Assembly: GCA_020249415.1 (NCBI GenBank)
Contig: JADCFR010000016.1
Coordinates: forward strand, 1 to 7,938
Direction: 5' to 3'
Source of the DNA: Roseomonas sp.
GTDB taxonomy: Bacteria > Pseudomonadota > Alphaproteobacteria > Acetobacterales > Acetobacteraceae
DNA length: 7,938 nt
This document shows positions 5,267 through 7,938 of the stretch, piece by piece (within the stretch, counting starts at the first letter, position 1; the number at the start of each line of letters is the position of its first letter). A program made the position numbers and the translations under genes. The notes under the pieces are model-generated. The model had not been told where the DNA came from and made no database searches. It worked only from the letters and a program-made list of their open reading frames with translations.

Positions 5267-5818
5267 ATGAAAACCCTTCCAGCTGCGGGGCCTCGCTGCA
5301 TCGGTTCTTTCGGTAAGGCCGCACCGCGGCGCGGCCTTACCTCTGGCATCCTGGCCCTGCTCGCCCTGCTTCTGGTGAGCGCCTGCGCGTCGCAACCGCC
5401 ACCGCAGCCGCAGGCCGGCCTTCGGCCTGATTTGGGCGCGCGCTGGCTCAACCCAAATGGCAGCGCGCGTTACCCATCAGAAGCAGATGGCTTCTGGCAG
5501 GGCTTCAACGAAGCGCCGAGTGTGGTGGTATTGCCGCCCGGTACGTTGCTTGACCGTTTTGGGCGGGAGACGGGCCGTTACCTGGCGCCGCTAGGGGCCA
5601 GTTTCCCCGCGCGGGCGGTGGCTTTTGTTTGCGCTGATGCACCGTACCACACCTATCGGGTCCGCGCGCCCTTGCCCGTTCTGGCCGGGCGTATTGCGCC
5701 CTGGTTCGGCGAGCCAGGGGGCGGCATCCAGTTTCTGGTGGATGCTTCCGTGGGGGAGCTTGTCGCCATGGGCGTGCTTGAAAGACTGCCGCCCAATCGC
5801 GCCGCGCCCTGCCCATGA
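5267..5818 (+). CDS. Lipoprotein with TNT-type NAD+ glycohydrolase domain
   Basis: 183-aa predicted lipoprotein. It has a long basic n-region, the hydrophobic stretch GILALLALLLVSAC with lipobox VSAC (Cys40 lipidated), a short proline-rich linker, then a compact domain. The domain matches the TNT (tuberculosis necrotizing toxin, formerly DUF4237) pattern: YPSEADGF (69-76), PPGTLLDRFGRETGRYLAPLG (90-110), YHTYRVRAPLPVLAGRIAPWFG (127-148), EPGGGIQFLV (149-158) and a closing LVAMGVLERL. By motif, Arg97 (DRFG) and Gln155 (GGGIQ) correspond to the Arg and Gln described as essential in TNT and related fungal NADases, and both are present. It would sit lipid-anchored outside the cytoplasm, so an immunity protein may not be needed; none is evident nearby. 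It starts immediately after the VOC gene's stop codon. No other ATG, GTG or TTG start lies ahead of the signal sequence. Enzyme activity is inferred, not shown. Confidence 0.8.
   Translation: MKTLPAAGPRCIGSFGKAAPRRGLTSGILALLALLLVSACASQPPPQPQAGLRPDLGARWLNPNGSARYPSEADGFWQGFNEAPSVVVLPPGTLLDRFGRETGRYLAPLGASFPARAVAFVCADAPYHTYRVRAPLPVLAGRIAPWFGEPGGGIQFLVDASVGELVAMGVLERLPPNRAAPCP
5312..5341 (+). other. Strong hairpin inside the 5' end of the TNT lipoprotein gene
   Basis: A perfect 11-bp inverted repeat GGTAAGGCCGC (5312-5322) / GCGGCCTTACC (5331-5341) surrounds an 8-nt loop. It lies in codons 16-25, the signal-peptide n-region. No T-run follows, so it is not a normal intrinsic terminator. It could slow translation or shape mRNA stability between the VOC and lipoprotein cistrons. 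Confidence 0.6.
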
Positions 5819-5821
5819 ACA

Positions 5822-5861
5822 AAACTGGTTCAGTTGGCCCGCCGCCTGATTGAGCCAGTTT
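5822..5861 (+). terminator. Possible terminator after the TNT lipoprotein gene
   Basis: An 11-bp stem AAACTGGTTCA (5822-5832) / TGAGCCAGTTT (5851-5861) with one G-U wobble and an 18-nt loop starts 3 nt past the stop codon. Only a TTT closes the stem and the loop is long, so termination would be weak or Rho-assisted. Confidence 0.35.
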
Positions 5862-5999
5862 GGATCGCTTGGTGATCTGGTATACGCGGCCATCTCATGG
5901 TTTTAAGCAAACGCGACGAACCGGATACCCAGCACGCATCAACCAGCGCTGACGTCATGGCGCGAGCCGAACGCGCCCAAGACCAAGGAACCAAGCTTC

Positions 6000-7301
6000 A
6001 TGTCCGCCCAGTCTCGCCTTGAGGCTTTTCGCCATCTATTGACCCAGGCGCATGAGCGTCTGGACCTTGCATTCGGCTTCCAGCTTTGGGACGGTTCCAC
6101 CATTCCGGCAAACTTGCCGCCCAACGCGCTGATGATCCGCCTGGCGGATGAGGCAATGATCGCGGCCCTGCTGCGCAAACCCAATATTGATACCTTGGCG
6201 AATTTATGGGTCTCGGCGCGGCTTGATATCCTGAATGGCTCCATATTCGATCTGGCAACGCGCCGCCCGGCTGTGCGCACAAAATCCTTGTTGCGCAGCC
6301 TGGACCGGAAAGACCTTTTCACGACCTTGCTCCGCTTCCTGTTCCTGTCGCGTGGTGGGCCTTTTCCGCTGGAACAGGTGCGCGGCGACAAGGCGAGCAA
6401 GGATGGCAGCGAAGCAGCCAACCGCGAAAACGTGCATTATCACTACGATGTTTCGAATGATTTCTACGCGCTCTTTCTCGACCCGGAGATGGTCTATACT
6501 TGCGCTTATTTTCGCGACTGGAACAATGATATCGCGACCGCGCAGCAGGACAAGCTGCATATGATTTGCCGAAAACTGCGGCTGAAACCCAATGAGCGAT
6601 TGCTTGATATCGGGTGCGGTTGGGGGGCGCTGGTGTGTCATGCGGCGCGCCATTACGGGGTTCATGCCACTGGGGTGACATTATCGTCTGAACAGGCCGA
6701 ATTGGCGCACGCGAAAATTAGGCGCTTGGGGCTGGAAGGGCGCGTGGAAATCCAGCTGCAGGATTACACCAAAATGCAGGGGCAGTTTGATAAGATCTCG
6801 TCCATCGGCATGTTTGAACAGGTCGGCATCGCCAATTATCCTACCTATTTTTCCTCGGTAAACCGATTGCTGCGCCCGGGCGGTCTTTACCTGCACCATA
6901 CCATCGCACGGCCCGCGAAACGCGATGACAAGGCCTTCGCGAAATACGCCAAGGAATACGCCGCACTTACCCGCTACATCTTTCCGGGTGGAGAATTGGA
7001 CCATCTTGGCATGTCCATCGCCAATTTGCAGCGGCACGGTTTTGAAGTGCATGATGTTGAGGGGTGGCGCGAACATTACGCGCGCACCTGCCGCCTGTGG
7101 CATGACAAATTGCTTGAAAATCAAGCCGCCGCCGAGGCGGCCATCGGGAGTGTCAAAACGAGGCTATGGCTTGCCTATCTCGCCGGCTGCTCATTGGCGT
7201 TTCAACGCGATACTGTTGGGATTTTCCAGACCCTGGCGTCAAAACGCGTGAAGGGCCCGTCCGAATTGCCGCCGACACGGGCTGATCTTTACGCCGATTG
7301 A
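6000..7301 (+). CDS. cfa: Cyclopropane-fatty-acyl-phospholipid synthase
   Basis: S-adenosylmethionine-dependent enzyme that adds a methylene group across cis double bonds of membrane phospholipid acyl chains, usually on entry to stationary phase or under acid stress. It is 433 aa, a little longer than the E. coli enzyme. The N-terminal lipid-binding domain runs to about 140. Then come VHYHYDVSNDFYALFLDPEM-VYTCAYF (145-171), SAM motif I LLDIGCGWGAL (201-211), SSIGMFEQVG (267-276) and LYLHHTI (296-302). Residues Cys168, Glu273, His300 and Tyr360 (HYART) line up by motif with the bicarbonate-site residues of E. coli CFA synthase; Gln follows Glu273 where E. coli has His. A Shine-Dalgarno AAGGAA (5985-5990) lies 9 nt before the ATG. 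It is alone on its strand and convergent with the tRNA-Met gene, so likely monocistronic. A related SAM methyltransferase making methyl-branched lipids is possible but less likely. Confidence 0.93.
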   Translation: MSAQSRLEAFRHLLTQAHERLDLAFGFQLWDGSTIPANLPPNALMIRLADEAMIAALLRKPNIDTLANLWVSARLDILNGSIFDLATRRPAVRTKSLLRSLDRKDLFTTLLRFLFLSRGGPFPLEQVRGDKASKDGSEAANRENVHYHYDVSNDFYALFLDPEMVYTCAYFRDWNNDIATAQQDKLHMICRKLRLKPNERLLDIGCGWGALVCHAARHYGVHATGVTLSSEQAELAHAKIRRLGLEGRVEIQLQDYTKMQGQFDKISSIGMFEQVGIANYPTYFSSVNRLLRPGGLYLHHTIARPAKRDDKAFAKYAKEYAALTRYIFPGGELDHLGMSIANLQRHGFEVHDVEGWREHYARTCRLWHDKLLENQAAAEAAIGSVKTRLWLAYLAGCSLAFQRDTVGIFQTLASKRVKGPSELPPTRADLYAD

Positions 7302-7337
7302 AGGTGTTCACGCAATCCGCTCTACATCTCTGTTTTT

Positions 7338-7372
7338 CGAGCATCTTCTCGCATTCAGAATTTCCATCTGAA
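7338..7372 (+). terminator. Weak hairpins after cfa, possible terminator region
   Basis: Two adjacent small stems follow the cfa stop: CGAG / CTCG (7338-7341 / 7348-7351), and a perfect 6-bp TTCAGA / TCTGAA (7354-7359 / 7367-7372) with a 7-nt loop. The stretch is AT-richer than its surroundings. There is no clean GC stem plus T-run, so the call is tentative. Confidence 0.3.
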
Positions 7373-7399
7373 CACGATTTGCGCTGGGCAGGCGATCAA

Positions 7400-7413
7400 G
7401 GCGCCATGGCGCC
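7400..7413. other. Perfect 14-bp palindrome between cfa and tRNA-Met
   Basis: GGCGCCATGGCGCC reads the same on both strands and lies 16 bp beyond the CCA end of the minus-strand tRNA gene. It ends with AAAA on the plus strand and TTGA on the minus strand. It may contribute to termination between the convergent cfa and mnmA/tRNA units. About one perfect 14-bp palindrome per 16 kb is expected by chance in unbiased sequence, so its weight is modest. Confidence 0.35.
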
Positions 7414-7429
7414 AAAACCGAGCGTTGGA

Positions 7430-7506
7430 TGGTAGCGGCGAGCGGACTTGAACCGCTGACCCCGGCATTATGAGTGCCGTGCTCTAACCAGCTGAGCTAC
7501 GCCGCC
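7430..7506 (-). tRNA. tRNA-Met (CAU), elongator type, with encoded CCA
   Basis: A full cloverleaf of 77 nt including CCA can be folded by eye. The acceptor arm GGCGGCG pairs with CGCCGCT (the first pair is a G-U wobble), and the D arm contains AGCTCAGCTGGTTAGAGC. The anticodon stem CGGCA / TGCCG encloses loop CTCATAA with anticodon CAU. The variable loop is followed by GCGG-TTCAAGT-CCGC. The body closely follows elongator tRNA-Met (TAGCTCAG...GAGCA...ACTCATAAT...GGGGTCA). A G1-U72 pair and GC-poor anticodon stem do not indicate initiator tRNA, which has three G-C pairs there. tRNA-Ile2 (CAU, lysidine-modified) is a less likely alternative. It lies 15 bp downstream of mnmA on the same strand and may be processed from its transcript. 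Confidence 0.95.
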
Positions 7507-7521
7507 TTCGGGTTGGGGGAG

Positions 7522-7938
7522 TTAGGCCGCTGCCCGGTCAGTGTCAACCGAAAGCCGCGCGCGAAGGAAGCCCCCGCCCAAAACACGGTCCCCATCATAC
7601 ATCACGCAGGCCTGACCGGGCGCGATCACGCCGGGTTCGTCCAAAACCACGCGCAAAATCCCTGCGCCTGCGTTCCAGGCTATCTCAGCCGCACGCGGGA
7701 CTTCGCGGGCGCGCAGCTTCACGGCGCAGCGCATCGGCGAGGTGGGTGGGGGGATGAGCCAATTCACCTCCCCCACCTCGGCATCCCGCCGTTCAAGGCC
7801 CGCGCGCGGGGCCAGCACAATCCGGCGCTTCGGCGCATCCACTGCGGCCACGTAAAGCTTTTCCGCGCCATCCCAGGAAGCCTGACCAAGGCCGCGCCCC
7901 TGGCCCACGGTAAAGCCGGAAATCCCGCCATGCTGGCC
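7522..7938 (-). CDS. mnmA: tRNA-uridine 2-sulfurtransferase MnmA, C-terminal part (cut by window edge)
   Basis: ATP-dependent thiouridylase that puts the s2 group on U34 of tRNA-Lys, Glu and Gln. The last 138 codons and stop are visible. The fragment begins with the conserved HGGISGFTVGQGRGLG block (the family's GxHxGxxxFTxGQ motif), continues KLYVAAVDAPKRRIVL, and ends with the beta-barrel domain containing KLRARE, then APGQACVMYDGDRVLGGGFL, the usual C-terminal MnmA signature. The N-terminal ATP-pyrophosphatase domain and, by comparison with E. coli MnmA, the catalytic cysteines lie outside the window. It is transcribed toward tRNA-Met, 15 bp away, leaving no room for a separate tRNA promoter except inside mnmA itself. 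Confidence 0.95.
   Translation of the reverse strand, partial: GQHGGISGFTVGQGRGLGQASWDGAEKLYVAAVDAPKRRIVLAPRAGLERRDAEVGEVNWLIPPPTSPMRCAVKLRAREVPRAAEIAWNAGAGILRVVLDEPGVIAPGQACVMYDGDRVLGGGFLRARLSVDTDRAAA

Noticed and set aside
4481..5395. Long open frame of 304 codons on the minus strand
   Set aside because: It runs antisense across the end of the Bug gene, the VOC gene and the start of the lipoprotein gene, all of which have clear family motifs. Its translation shows no recognisable domain. Long spurious antisense frames are common in GC-rich codon usage.
5897..6022. 41-codon frame overlapping the start of cfa
   Set aside because: It is a polar, composition-driven peptide with no ribosome binding site or motif. 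It overlaps cfa by 23 nt in another frame, and the cfa Shine-Dalgarno lies within it.
7430..7506. tRNA-Ile2 (CAU read as lysidine) instead of tRNA-Met
   Set aside because: The anticodon-loop flanks and variable region (ACTCATAAT followed by GGGGTCA) resemble elongator tRNA-Met; Ile2 typically has a different acceptor arm and a TTGGTC variable region. The distinction is by eye, so a small doubt remains.

Overview
The window looks like ordinary chromosomal DNA of a GC-rich alphaproteobacterium, most likely Acetobacteraceae (Rhodospirillales). The reasons are the plsC-miaB gene order typical of Alphaproteobacteria, a Bug/TctC-type solute-binding protein with an RR signal peptide, an AztAB-like zinc ABC transporter, and the protein style throughout. 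The genus assignment is inference. I see no transposase, integrase, phage gene or CRISPR array.

Layout: (1) 1-1639, minus strand: plsC (lyso-phospholipid acyltransferase) followed by miaB (tRNA methylthiotransferase, cut by the left edge). (2) 1726-3645, plus strand: a zinc-uptake unit. It has a candidate promoter with an overlapping Zur-type operator, a possible 37-residue single-helix membrane peptide, an ATPase (aztA/znuC type), a block of nested palindromic repeats, and the permease (aztB/znuB type). No zinc-binding protein gene is present. (3) 3734-4711, plus: a lone Bug-family periplasmic binding protein. (4) 4886-5818, plus: a VOC/glyoxalase-fold protein whose stop codon abuts the start of a lipoprotein carrying a TNT-type (tuberculosis necrotizing toxin-like) NAD+ glycohydrolase domain. 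(5) 6000-7301, plus: cyclopropane-fatty-acyl-phospholipid synthase. (6) 7430-7938, minus: the 3' part of mnmA (tRNA 2-thiouridylase), then, 15 bp downstream, an elongator tRNA-Met(CAU).

Functionally the window is a string of small independent units: phospholipid synthesis and tRNA modification, zinc import, periplasmic solute binding, a small VOC/lipoprotein pair, membrane-lipid modification, and a tRNA with a tRNA-modifying enzyme. Both ends hold tRNA-modification genes, but these belong to separate transcription units.

The points most worth following up are the lipid-anchored TNT-domain protein and its strong 5' hairpin, the repeat block wedged between the two transporter genes (which supplies an in-frame ATG to the permease), and the unannotated membrane peptide sitting under a Zur-like operator. 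No stretch longer than 300 bases lacks a gene.
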